Shown piece by piece: positions 1-9,252 of a stretch of DNA of 14,825 nucleotides. The first letter of the stretch is position 1. Every line of letters begins with the position of its first letter. The notes under the pieces are model-generated. The model had not been told where the DNA came from. It searched no databases and saw only the letters and a list, made by a program, of their open reading frames with translations. Where the stretch lies: assembly GCA_004151065.3 (NCBI GenBank), contig NWUY0300014971.1, positions 66,660 through 81,484 on the forward strand. The letters run 5' to 3'. The stretch is from Larix sibirica (Eukaryota > Streptophyta > Pinopsida > Pinales > Pinaceae). The position numbers and the translations under genes are program-made.

Positions 1-779
1 TTGATGAATCAAAAAAATTGAGAGGTTTGAAATACCTCCTTTTTTCACACCATAATTCAAATTGGACCCTTTTAAAATCAATCAACAACTTAATCTTAAT
101 AGACATGATTCCTCCACAAAGATGTCATAGAACAAGTTATAGTCTAAGTTTGGATTGTTGGGATAGGCATCCAAAAAATGCCCCTCAATATTTTTCATAT
201 GAAACAATGAGTTGTTGTTGTCTTTTAGGGAACTTTAAAATCCTTCTATACCAACTGTGACAAAACCCGGATAAGAAGGCATGATACCAAAGGGTGCTAA
301 ATCCGAGGTCTTTTTTTTCTCTCTACATTAAACCACCCAACTCTTTCTAAAGACGACTCTTGATCATTTGAGGTTGAACTACTTATCCACACTTGATGTG
401 GGTATCTTAGTTCCCAAAACTTAGGACCATCACTAGGTGGAATTTGTGGGATGCATTTGCACCTAAATTGGGCTCTGCCAATTGTAGGAAGTGTTGTTGG
501 TCCTTTCAGAACATAGCCCCAACACTCCTCACTATAATTAATTCATTCACACCTTTACTAGCTTTCTTCGATGGGTTTGTAACCATCCAACAAGATCGAT
601 TTGAAGGCCTAAATACCATATTGAGAGGAAGGATGTTAAGTCAATAGGATCACACTTTTGTTTCTTTAAATTACAAAGAACTCTGCGTAATTAAGAATAC
701 ATACTACAAACAACATTGATGCTAATTTGGAAGACACATACTTGCACCATTTGTATTTTTTTTTATCTTTGACATCATA
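1..779. other. Unassigned AT-rich region upstream of gag
   Basis: I see no convincing gene here. Two short open frames (18-260 and 444-647) have no recognisable motif and no family resemblance. The position just upstream of a decayed Gag suggests remains of a 5' LTR and untranslated leader. Homopolymer T runs occur near 310-318 and 757-764. A TGTGACAAAACCCGG string at 256-270 resembles the TG-start of some plant LTRs, but I find no second copy downstream of the element and no convincing primer-binding site, so no LTR boundary is called. Confidence 0.4.
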
Positions 780-2430
780 TTGTTGCATTTGTCAATTGTA
801 GTCATTTCGTGTTCCATACTCCATTCCACCTTCTTCCTTCAAAACAATAATCATAGTGAACTCACACCATCTCAGCATTCCTTAAAGCTTCAAATCCTTC
901 CTCCTACCATAGGAGGAGTTCCTATTATCTTTTCCCTTGCTCCTATATGTGAGAGGCCACCACTCAACACCCACACATGTGCATCGATGATCTCATACGT
1001 TATGTTGGGACATACCTTACTCAATACTCCTCCTCACACACCCATTGCGAGCTCTTCCACATCTAGTGGAGGTATTCCCAAATTTCACACCATGGCCATG
1101 GTCAATCTTGCTCGACCAACATTTCCATTCATGGATAGCTTAAATCTTCCAAATTTATCAAAACTCGTCAATGATCCTATCCAACACGATCCTATATGGC
1201 CAAACATGTTAGAAAAGTTACCTTAAGACATACCAAATTTTGAGGGAAAACAAGGAGACGGTCCAACTAACCATGCAAACCCATTCCATCTATGGTGTTC
1301 ATCAAACAATATAATTGAAGATAACATTCATCTTCAACTATTTCAGAGGACACTTATAAGCACAACCACCAAATAGTACCTCAATTTTCCTACAAACATG
1401 CACGTGACCTTTATGTCCATCGCCACTATTTTCCTCACTTATTTTCAATGCCTATTCACTGCGACCTTGAAGTCAAAATCCTCAAGTATTTTAGGCAAAA
1501 CACTTCCACACACATCGTGGATTATATCCACGAATGGAGTTGCCAACACACATTGTGTAAAGTCAAAATAAGACCTGAATTCTTATTAGTCAATCACTTC
1601 TCCCAATGATTTCCAAGGATGTCACAACCACTGAAGATTAGGACATCCTCAAATCTCAACAAATTGTTATGATTTATGCCCAATCAAGGTATCTATACAC
1701 AATTATCCCTGATGCCATTTGGAATTAATCTCTTGAGCAAAACACACCCATCACCTCACACACTATTAATAATCTTGTTGTGCCCATTTCCCACCAAGGG
1801 AAAACACCAAATCCTTATGGGTATGTTCCCCCAAGCTATCCATTAGTGTTCCTCCTCCACCTTCATTTGTCATGGAAATTGTCATATGGACCATATAGTC
1901 CTACGTTTCCCAACATGATTTTGAAGGAATCTACCTCACACCCTCCACCTCACATACACAATGTAACTTGTAATTCTAGCATTTGTCCATGCATCACTTC
2001 CACTTCATATGGGGCCCCTAAACCCTATGGATCATCCCTCCTCTCAAACCTTACTACCCATTCCCCTATCCTTTACCAAGCATGTAGGTTGGTTCCAATC
2101 CCGCACCTCATGCAAGGGTAAACCTTGTTCAACCTTCTCCAACTCAATAAGTTCAAGCATTTGAATAGTTAAATGCAACAAACCCCCCTAATTCAAAAAA
2201 CCAGGAAAAGAAGACATGGAAGAAAAAACAACATAGCCAACCTCAAGGGCAGGTTCCAACCCCCCTAACCAACATAATCATAATGTTGGAAACCAAAACC
2301 AAAATATTGGTAACAACAACCCACCTACGCAAGTAAAGAACGATTATATTGGGACTAACTCTGATTGCACCATGTGTGGTGAGTATGACCATTATGCTCA
2401 CCACTGCCTGAAAATACCTAATTGTAAGTA
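780..2430 (+). pseudogene. gag: Gag (capsid/nucleocapsid) remnant
   Basis: Gag forms the particle that packages element RNA. The first open stretch is 780-1226 (148 codons, proline-rich at the start). It ends in a conserved-looking segment (LSKLVNDPIQHDPIWPNM) that continues past the stop at 1224-1226 into FEGKQGDGPTNHANPFHLW and then LQLFQRTL, a pattern typical of plant retrotransposon Gag domains. Further damage: a TAG at 1374-1376 following AKW-like context (seen as TTK then stop, tryptophan expected), a frameshift near 1440-1448, and a TGA at 1607-1609 where tryptophan is again likely. Downstream sequence to 2360 is proline/asparagine-rich linker in mixed frames. The CCHC knuckle at 2366-2407 closes the domain. 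The true start may lie before 780; ATG at 780 is only the first in this open stretch. Confidence 0.82.
2366..2407 (+). other. CCHC zinc knuckle of Gag nucleocapsid
   Basis: The frame beginning at 2366 reads CTMCGEYDHYAHHC, a perfect C-x2-C-x4-H-x4-C zinc knuckle with all four ligands present. Knuckles of this type bind nucleic acid in retroelement nucleocapsids. The surrounding frame closes at a TAG shortly after (2429-2431), so it survives only as a fragment. It is the only knuckle in the window with all four ligands intact. Confidence 0.88.
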
Positions 2431-2833
2431 GATAATCCAGGCACATGATCAACCAAGCACAAATCCTCTTCAAGAAAATAATGTTTCCCAACCCCTACAA
2501 GTTGTCTTACAAAACCCCTTTGCTAACTAAGGGGTCGCCGCACATCAACAACAATCTCGGAAACCACCCAACATTCTCCCAATGAGAGATGGTTATTACC
2601 AAAGCATCTACATAAAATCGATTGATATTCATCTTCAAACCTATAACCAAACCTAAGTCATGCCAAAGACCCCTCCTACATAGTGAGAGGATGCCCTATC
2701 TCCCACTAGTGGATCTCTGTAAATTCCATGCCTTAGTAGTGACCCTATCTCTCAAGTACTAAAGCCACCTCTACGACAAATTGCCCATAACCCTCATACA
2801 AGGGCCACTCATAACTATAGCATTTTAAATGAT

Positions 2834-3564
2834 TTGGCCCAATCCCCCACTGCCATGTCTACACTCGAAGTTCTTCAATATTTCCTTTCCCATAACAAGG
2901 CATTATTATCAGGATTAGGCACCAACAATCCAGGTAATTTATGCCTTATGGCCTTTGACTTAGACGTGACAAACCATGGCGGCCTTCATCCGTCACTTTC
3001 CAATTTTTTGTCACAATTAAGAATATCATCATTCGTAGATGCATCATCAATGAAGGTTCTTCTATTTGTGACATGTCCACAAATGTTTGGAAATGTTTGG
3101 GATCTCCTGATATCATCCCCTCCGTAATCACCCTTCATGCTTATGATGGTCGTCCCTCACAACCACAAGGCCTTTACCAAAATGTCACTATTGAGATAGG
3201 GGGGGAGATGGTCCTTCTTAATGTAGAATTCATTGATACCCAACTTGACTACAAAATCCTCCTGGGACATTATTATATCTACGTTATGAAGGTGGTTGCC
3301 TCCTCAGTCTTCTACACCATGATTTTCCCACATAACTGAAGAGTGGTCACCCTTGACCAACTTACTCAGTATGATCCTCAACCCACTAGAAACCTTGGTA
3401 GTATCCTACCAACTGTGGGTACGAATAATCTCCCTTCTTTCAATGAGATGGGCCCAAGATACTATAAAGACTCTTCATTACTAGGGGCATATGCAATACC
3501 ACCTCCAATCATCATGCCACCAATTGATGCCCTCATGTGTATTATCTTATCCTATAGAGATTAA
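2834..3564 (+). pseudogene. pro: Retroviral-type aspartic protease remnant
   Basis: This domain would cleave the polyprotein. It spans two frames. The first (2834 to about 3030) contains ALLSGLGTNNPGNLCLMAFDL; the second (about 3031-3339) reads IINEGSSICDMS, then LHAYDGR, then IEIGGE and LDYKILLGHYYIYVMKVVASS, and continues after a TGA at 3337-3339 as VVTLDQLTQYD to KDSSLLGAYAIPPP. The order of active-site loop, flap-like segment and hydrophobic ILLG motif is the usual retropepsin layout in plant Ty3/gypsy elements. The catalytic Asp expected at 3049-3051 is Asn (AAT), which would abolish activity, and at least one frameshift and one stop are present. Identification is by motif order and family recognition. 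Confidence 0.82.
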
Positions 3565-3984
3565 GCACCCTCATCTACTTCCACCTCTATGTCATCAGAT
3601 ACAGAAATACCTCTTGAAGAACCAATCCCCCCCCTTAGTTGTGTCTGCCATAGAAGTACCTTTTCCCTTTCCACCTCCTAGCATCCAAGGTATACCCATT
3701 ATGGCTACCCTCACTTTGCTAGGAATTACCATTGGGATAATTGTATGTCACTTAACCCCTCATACCTAGATGCAATCCCAAAACCCCATGCCTACATCAA
3801 TTTCACACTTGTTTCTCAAGCTAATGCCTCACCTTAAGTGATTTTGTGGTAAGATTCATCTACCACGACAAAACCATTGATCAAAGCCGACTCAGCTCGG
3901 CTACAAACAACTAAGGGAATTGAGGCTAAAATGGTGAACACCAAAGATTCACCCAATACCCCTTGTGTTTGACTTTCCCCTTCA

Positions 3985-4026
3985 TGTGCTTTATGTGATA
4001 CAACAAATCATCCTACTAATATTTTC
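3985..4026 (+). other. Degenerate CCHC zinc knuckle (fourth ligand lost)
   Basis: The frame starting at 3985 reads CALCDTTNHPTNIF followed by P. It fits C-x2-C-x4-H-x4-C except that the last cysteine is Phe (TTC), one base from TGC. The spacing is exact over 14 residues. Confidence 0.55.
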
Positions 4027-4166
4027 CCAATCTTACTTGAGCTTAAAATCTATTGCCTCCACTAGCAGGATTTACTCTCATTTAAAACTCGTTAGTAAGG
4101 GGCATTCTATCTACTCAAGAAAGTCCCCTTGAACCTAAGAACAAATACTTATGCACGAATTACGTG

Positions 4167-4208
4167 TGTGCAATTTTTTCTCAATTTGGTCATTACATGC
4201 ACCATTGT
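4167..4208 (+). other. Degenerate CCHC zinc knuckle (second ligand lost)
   Basis: The frame starting at 4167 reads CAIFSQFGHYMHHC followed by P. It fits C-x2-C-x4-H-x4-C with the second cysteine replaced by Phe (TTT, one base from TGT). The HYMHHC end closely resembles HYAHHC of the intact Gag knuckle at 2366-2407, which supports a true relationship. Confidence 0.62.
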
Positions 4209-4462
4209 CCATCTCTCTCTCAATTTTTAACTACCCTAGTTGTGGTTTACCAATCCCTCACCCCAATCAATGGTTCACTACCACATCCATCTAAGATTGC
4301 TTCCCCCAAACCTGTCACAATCAACTTTTTCTTGACATAAAACGAGACACACACCACTCAGTCATGTTCCATCTATGAGCATCTAGTATGATTCCTCCTG
4401 TAGAACTCATTCGTTCTCTCTCTACTACTCCCACACTTATCACATCACATGCAATCTACCCA

Positions 4463-4504
4463 TGTAATTATTGTGAGTTTTTGACACATTTTTCATTTCA
4501 AACC
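4463..4504 (+). other. Degenerate CCHC zinc knuckle (fourth ligand lost)
   Basis: The frame starting at 4463 reads CNYCEFLTHFSFQT followed by P. Three ligands of C-x2-C-x4-H-x4-C are in place; the last is Thr. It is the weakest of the three, supported mainly by exact spacing and by the proline that also follows the other two motifs. Confidence 0.42.
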
Positions 4505-4899
4505 CCACCTCAAGAGAAGAATGATTAGATTTCCTTAACCAATTAAGGCATCCTTGCACATATCTCCACCTTTGACGAACCCCCATGTTCAACCCGAAGA
4601 GGAGATATTGCCCCACCACATGATACAACTAGACATGTTGACATGTTTTACCTTTCTTCCTTAGTAGCATCCACCACTTATGGCCATCAGCCATCATCAT
4701 TCGACGTTGAAATTACCACACCATCAGTGCTCTAATTCCTCTCCATGGTCCAAGACACATTTCTCATATACTATCTCTAACTCCATGGATTCGTATAGCT
4801 TGCTAGACACATCTCACACCTATGACATTACCTATACGAGTGACACTAGCCATGTTCCTCAAACTCTTGGAACCAAAACTCCAAATAGCTTCCTTGATC

Positions 4900-6240
4900 A
4901 CCCTCCACTCAAATGAGGATGTCCTTGAATCCATGACAACTCCTGAGACCCCATGGGACGATATGCATCATTGATCCTTCTTTCTACCTCGAGAAACCTT
5001 CAAATATACCAACATAGAAGAATAATACATTGTCAAAACCAAAGATTTTATTCCCCCTGACCATGTTGATTAGTTCAAAAATACCACATCTACCTTAATT
5101 CTTTCAAAGAAGGAAGCATGGCCAACACTTCACATACCATAAAGATGAATATTTCTGTCACCCTCAACGTCACCGAAAACATCTTGCTTGGAGTATCCCT
5201 TTCTTGGTAGGAAATATATGCTTACAAAGCATTGTTCTAGGAGTTTTGGGACATATTTTACTAGTCATTTTTAGAAATTCCAATACATTACCATGCCATT
5301 GTTGAACATCATATCGATACATGGCCAGATGCCTCTCTAGTACGAGAGAAGAAACGATCACCGCATCCATTCAAAGCACCCACTATCAAAGTGAAAATAG
5401 AGAAACTCCACCAAGACAGGTTTATCTATCCCATGGCTTAAAACATATTGAGTATCAAATCTTATCCCCGTCAACAACAAAAAAGGAACTATTCATGTAT
5501 GCACTAATGTGAAGGACCTAAATCAGGCATGTCCCAAGGACAATTTCACAACCCCATTCATCGACCAAGTTGTTGACGGTCGTGTCAGGTTTGAAGTATT
5601 GTCCTTCATGGATGACTTTTTTGGATACAATAAAACCCATATATGCCATTAGGATTAATAAAAATGACATCCACCATGCCATGGGAGACATTCACTTATC
5701 TCGTCATGTCATTTGGGCTTAAGAATGTTGGAGCCACATTTCAACATGTATGTCTTACGTGTTCAATGACCTAACACACATAATATTAGCCTACCTTGTT
5801 GGAATTACCACCAAACCCAAGAATCATGCAGACCACATCATCAACCTTCACACCATTTTTTTTTATATCAAAAGAATAGCATATGCTTGAACCCCTTCAA
5901 GTGCATCTTTTGCATCACTGTAGAATGTTTACTTGGGTTCATGATTTATCAAAAGAGTATCAATATTGATCCCCTTAAGTTTCAATCCATTTTCGCACTG
6001 CCTCCCCTAAAGATGTGATGTCAATTGTACAACATACAAGGAAAATTAAACTTTTTGTGTTGGTCCGTTCCTGATTACACTACACAAATGCAGAGGTTCT
6101 TTCACCTCTTACATCAGGACATCATCTTTCAATGGGATGACCAAACACAACAATCCTTTGAGGAATTAAAGAAAACACTCACATTTCCCCCTTTAATCTT
6201 TCCCCTAACTTTGACAAGGGTTCTATCCTTTATATTCAGG
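4900..6240 (+). pseudogene. rt: Reverse transcriptase and connection domain remnant
   Basis: RT copies element RNA into cDNA. Before the palm, TPWDDMHH-like and ISVTLNVTENILLG-like fragments lead into the fingers around 5310-5420. The palm then appears in three frames: NVKDLNQACPKDNF and SFMDDFFGYN (5602-5631), MSFGLKNVGATFQ (from 5706), and YLVGITTK (from 5792). The first catalytic Asp (GAT 5611-5613) is kept. The YxDD box at 5792-5803 reads Y-L-V-G, so both aspartates of the active site are gone. The thumb/connection follows: INIDPLKFQSIFALPPLK, then QGKLNFL and WDDQTQQSFEELKKTL (6025-6246). Stops and frameshifts occur throughout, including several stops around 5650-5663. Family identity is clear; the enzyme is inactive. 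Confidence 0.9.
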
Positions 6241-6600
6241 CATTAGCCTTCTATGTCCCCGGAATCTTAGTTCAAACTAGTGAGGATCCCTTTGAACATC
6301 TACTACATCAATAAACCATTGTCTGAACCACCACTAAATTATAGAAACGAGAAGTTGGACTTGGTTGCGGTCCTATCGGTTCATAAAATTTTCCATTGCA
6401 TCCTGTTGCACAAGACTAAGGTAATCACAAATTCAAACCCAATGCAATGCATACTAGGATGAAAATTTATCAGTGGTAAGTTTGCTCGATGGATCATTAT
6501 TCTCCAAGAATTCGATCCCAAATTTGTGATCCCCAAAAGTAAGAAGTCCATGGCCCTCACCAAGTCCATCACCAACCTCTTGGTTAATGTAGCGGGACCC
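6240..6600 (+). pseudogene. rnh: First RNase H remnant (Ty3/gypsy type)
   Basis: RNase H removes RNA from RNA-DNA hybrids during reverse transcription. Frames from about 6247 give a damaged strand region, then IYYINKPLSEPPLNYRNEKL (in frame with 6280), a typical Ty3 RNase H segment in which the Glu of the NEKL element is kept. It continues with AVLSVHKIFHCILLH and TNSNPMQCIL, and after a TGA at 6460-6462 and a frame change with FARWIIILQEFDPKFVIPKS. That ending (R-W-x-x-x-LQEFD) is characteristic of the end of this domain. The first strand with the leading catalytic Asp is poorly readable. Confidence 0.82.
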
Positions 6601-7433
6601 CCTCTATACAATCAATTACCAAATGAACAACTCTTCATCATTTCTACCAAAGATCCTTGGTATGATGATATTCTCACTTATCTCCACATTAAAAAATATG
6701 GATATCATCTCTCACATGCCAATCATCATTGTATCTGTCACCAAGCCCCTCATTAAATCCTCATCAGAGACATTCTCTATTAATGAGGATTAAACACCAT
6801 CTTATTACAGTGCTTATCTCATGACGAGGGAGAGAAAGTCCTTAATGATTTCCAAAACTATGCATGTGGAGGCCATTTATCTAGAATGGCCACCGCTAAA
6901 AAAAATCTTATGTGTCATCTATTTTTGGCCTTTGCTCTTCAACAAGTTTATTCATGCCATGAAATGATGTGAAAACTGTCAAATCTTCTCCCACAAAACA
7001 CGATCCCCTCTAGCTCCACTACATCTTGTTATCATTATCAGTCTTTTATGTAAGTGGGAAATCGACTTTATGGAATGTGAGCTAGCCTTTGCTAATGTCC
7101 ACAAGTACATTGTCATTGTCGTTGATTACTTCACCAAATGGGCCGAAGCCATGCCCACCTTCAACAACATTGACATTACCGCCCCACTGCTCTTTTTTAA
7201 CCACATCATCACATGCTTTGACAACATTCCGAAACAATTAATGTCCAAAAATGGAACTCATTTTCAAATGAGATTTTCCAAGAGTTGTCATTCTTATTAG
7301 GATTTACCTAGGAGTTTTCAAATTCCTACCATCCGCAAGCTAATGTTCAAGTTAAGGCTATCAACAACGTCCTCAAAACCATCTTTCAATGAACAAATAA
7401 CAATAACAAAACTAATTGGCATCACATGTTATT

Positions 7434-7851
7434 CTCAACACTTTGGGCCTACATAACATTTGTTAAAATTTCCATGGGGTTCACACCTTTCCATCTTGTC
7501 CACAACATCGAAAGTAGTTTTACCCATTGAGTGTGAGATACTCACTCTCCAAACCATTGTCGAATTAATACCTAACACTTTTTCACTTGATCACCGCCTG
7601 CAACCAACGTCAACCTACTACTTAACACTTTTTCTCTTGATCACCACCTGCTCACATTAGAGCACCTCAACATTTGGGCCTACATAACATTTGTTAAAAT
7701 TTCCATGGGTTTCACACCTTTTCATCTTGGCCACAACATCAAAAGTAGTTTTATGCAATGAGTGTGAGATACTCACCCTCCAAACCATCATCGAACTACT
7801 ACCTAACACTTTTGCACTTGATCGTTTCCTGCTCACATTAGATCACCTCAA
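7434..7851 (+). repeat. Imperfect tandem duplication inside integrase
   Basis: Sequence from 7434 is repeated from 7666, with the shared part offset by 231-232 bases. Copy 1 is 7434-7672 and copy 2 is 7666-7851. Both begin with CTCAACA and end at CACCTCAA, so the junction lies in a 7-base identity. Copy 1 contains an extra 50 bases relative to copy 2. The two copies differ at scattered sites, so the event is not recent. It duplicates about 60 codons between the catalytic core and the C-terminal module. Confidence 0.9.
7573..7651 (+). repeat. Nested 50-bp tandem duplication
   Basis: Within copy 1 of the integrase duplication, the stretch starting TAACACTTTTTCACTTGATC at 7573 recurs at 7623 as a near copy, an offset of 50 bases. 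Copy 2 of the larger repeat has only one such stretch (from 7804). The smaller event therefore affected copy 1 after, or separately from, the larger duplication. Confidence 0.75.
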
Positions 7852-8260
7852 TGAGGAATGTTTCACTTCATTACAACAAAACAAGGCCATGAATAAATGC
7901 TCCAAAGTCCATTACGACCACCAGGTCCAACCTTGCACCTTTCATGAAGGATACCTTGTCCTCATTTCCGATACCAAAAAAGACACTAAACATAGTTCTG
8001 GTAAGTTCATCTCCCTTTGGAGAGGCCCATACACTATCAAACGATGCCTCCCCAAAGGTGCTTATGTACTTTCCTTCCTAGAAGGAGGACTTTCCAACAA
8101 CCATGTCAACAGGTTGTACTTGAAGAAATCCTACCCCTAACTTGCATAGTCATCCTTAACACATTGTAGATGAACCACATTTAATTTTCTATTTTTTTAT
8201 ACTTTTTAATCAACAACTTTATTGGATTAAGATTTCCGAAGCACCTCTTTTCCTTTGTAG

Positions 8261-8632
8261 ATACCTTCAAATACAGATTGTTATGTTGGCTTTGTCAATG
8301 GCGCAAGTCGTTGGTCAAAGAATATCACATATATTTCTTGGGCTATTTACATTGGTGCTATTTGTCTAGGGCCAACCACCAATAACCAAGCAAAGTACGA
8401 TGCCATCATCAGACTATTGATTGATGCAATTCATCTCTGCATTTGTTACCTTCATGTCAATTTGGACCCTCAAATTCTTGTTACACAGTTCAATAATGTT
8501 TTTCACATTTCGGATCCATGCCTTTTTAAAAAATTCTTGCAAGTGGAGCTCTTGGCTCAATAGTTTGGTGTCATCAAATTTATACATGTCATTGGGATTT
8601 CTAATGCATTTATAGGTCACATTGCAAATTAA
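8261..8632 (+). pseudogene. Second RNase H (archaeal-type, aRNH) downstream of integrase
   Basis: A frame without a start codon is open from 8261 to the TAG at 8561-8563 and stays readable to 8632. It reads YVGFVNGASR (from 8282), WAIYIGAICLGPTTNNQAKY, DAIIRLLIDAIHLCI, LHVNLDPQILVTQFNN, SDPCLFKKFLQVELLAQ, then FIHVIGISNAFIGHIAN. The succession of the F-x-NGAS loop, NNQA-Y, LD-x-Q-x-LV-x-Q-NN and N-x(5)-IAN is the RNase H I fold as in plant aRNH domains. Of the expected acidic residues, the first is Asn (8297-8299), the second is Lys (8393-8395), the third Asp is kept (8465-8467), and the last is Gly (8615-8617). Tat elements acquired such a second RNase H; its exact role there is not settled. 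This copy would be inactive. Confidence 0.85.
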
Positions 8633-8640
8633 ATTTTGGA

Positions 8641-8834
8641 ATGACATTTATTGCATTAAATACATTTTGCATCACACATAAATAAAATTTGTGTTTTCTC
8701 ATAAATTATGTTAAGTTATTCAAACACATGCATAAATTGATAGAATATAAAAACATTATCAAGATGAAACCACATTTTCATACAATGAACATGAGTCATG
8801 AAACCAAAACAACATATACACACACAGGCACACA
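8641..8834. other. AT-rich tail after the retrotransposon
   Basis: This stretch is very AT-rich with short low-complexity runs and a small CA-rich tract (about 8818-8835) leading into the CAT array. It may be the 3' untranslated part of the element. I see no polypurine tract or LTR start that I could support. Confidence 0.4.

Positions 8835-8893
<59 letters not shown>
8835..8893 (+). repeat. (CAT)n trinucleotide microsatellite
   Basis: About nineteen CAT units run here, interrupted once by CAC at 8874-8876, and flanked on the left by a CA-rich tract. A shorter array with the same interruption (four CAT, CAC, five CAT) occurs at 9058-9087. Open frames through it only encode runs of Ile or Ser and are not genes. 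Confidence 0.95.
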
Positions 8894-9058
8894 GTGGAGT
8901 ATAGTATGCAGTGCTCGAGCTGCGTAAAAAATGGCCTTGTGGGGGTATATCAAAAAACACATACAAAATGGTTCTTATGGCCCATATATCAATAAATCCT
9001 TGACCCTTGTGGATGCGGGGGAGGATTCATCATAGAAAAGGATTCAATTGAATGGGNC

Positions 9059-9089
<31 letters not shown>

Positions 9090-9252
9090 GTCGAGTATAG
9101 TATGCAGTGCTCGAGCTGCGTAAAAAATGGCCTTGTGGGGGTATATCAAAAAACACATACAAAATGGTTCTTATGGCCCATATATCAATAAATCCTTGAC
9201 CCTTGTGGATGAGGGGGAGGATTCATCATAGAAAAGGATTCAATTGAATGGG
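8862..9252 (+). repeat. 195-bp unit present twice around a single N
   Basis: The unit at 8862-9056 recurs at 9058-9252 with an exact offset of 196 bases, separated by one undetermined base (N, 9057). The copies include part of the CAT array plus about 160 bases of unique-looking sequence. By eye I find only two differences: G8896 against C9092 and C9016 against A9212. Near-identity in an otherwise old, decayed region, together with the N exactly at the junction, suggests misassembly or joined overlapping contigs. A recent tandem duplication is the alternative. Confidence 0.93.

Larger units (their letters stand above)
3565..4900 (+). pseudogene. Protease-RT spacer with damaged zinc knuckles
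   Basis: This long spacer has no recognised enzyme. It holds proline-rich sequence (3570-3770) and then three CCHC-like motifs at 3985-4026, 4167-4208 and 4463-4504, each in a different frame and each missing one ligand. The stretch after 4560 is in mixed frames and gives acidic, Ser/Thr/Pro-rich fragments. Ty3/gypsy elements often have only a short linker here, so this is unusually long. It could be a second Gag-like module, an extra open reading frame of the family, or the result of an old nested insertion; the sequence alone does not decide. Confidence 0.5.
6760..8140 (+). pseudogene. int: Integrase remnant with GPY-type C-terminal module
   Basis: Integrase inserts the cDNA into the host genome. 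The N-terminal zinc-binding part shows CGGH (6865-6876) and CENC (6968-6979); the first His of the HHCC set is not found. The catalytic core from 7050 reads IDFMECE, then YIVIVVDYFTKWAEAMPT and NGTHF. The first catalytic Asp (GAC 7064-7066) is kept. The second position is Lys (AAA 7247-7249), and the Glu position in Q-V-K-A-I-N is Lys (AAG 7354-7356). After a tandem duplication (7434-7851) the C-terminal part is open to 8140, with ECEILTLQTIIELLPN, GKFISLWRGPYTIKR (GPY at 8024-8032) and a final RLYLKKSYP. The ATG at 7691 is out of frame with the original start of that copy and not a real start. No chromodomain follows. Confidence 0.9.
780..8632 (+). mobile_element. Decayed Ty3/gypsy LTR retrotransposon, Tat-like (body without recognised LTRs)
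   Basis: One degenerate polyprotein runs through this interval on the + strand. In order it holds Gag with a CCHC knuckle, aspartic protease, spacer, RT, RNase H, integrase and a second RNase H. Protease-RT-RNase H-integrase order is diagnostic of Ty3/gypsy. An extra RNase H is characteristic of the plant Tat lineage, and no chromodomain is visible after the integrase, which fits a non-chromovirus. Reading frame changes many times and stops are frequent, so no enzyme could be made whole. Open stretches are mostly 60-150 codons. I could not match LTRs on the two sides; they may be too diverged, lost, or outside the window. Family assignment is firm; the exact Tat sublineage is inference. Confidence 0.9.

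Noticed and set aside
256-270. TGTGACAAAACCCGG as a 5' LTR start
   Set aside because: No matching copy occurs downstream of the element and no primer-binding site follows at a suitable distance.
8421-8647. Overlapping frames on both strands at 8414-8647
   Set aside because: They are shadows of the second RNase H, whose real frame starts before 8282 without an ATG.
8689-8995. Open frames crossing the CAT array
   Set aside because: They encode only Ile or Ser runs from the microsatellite and have no flanking conserved sequence.
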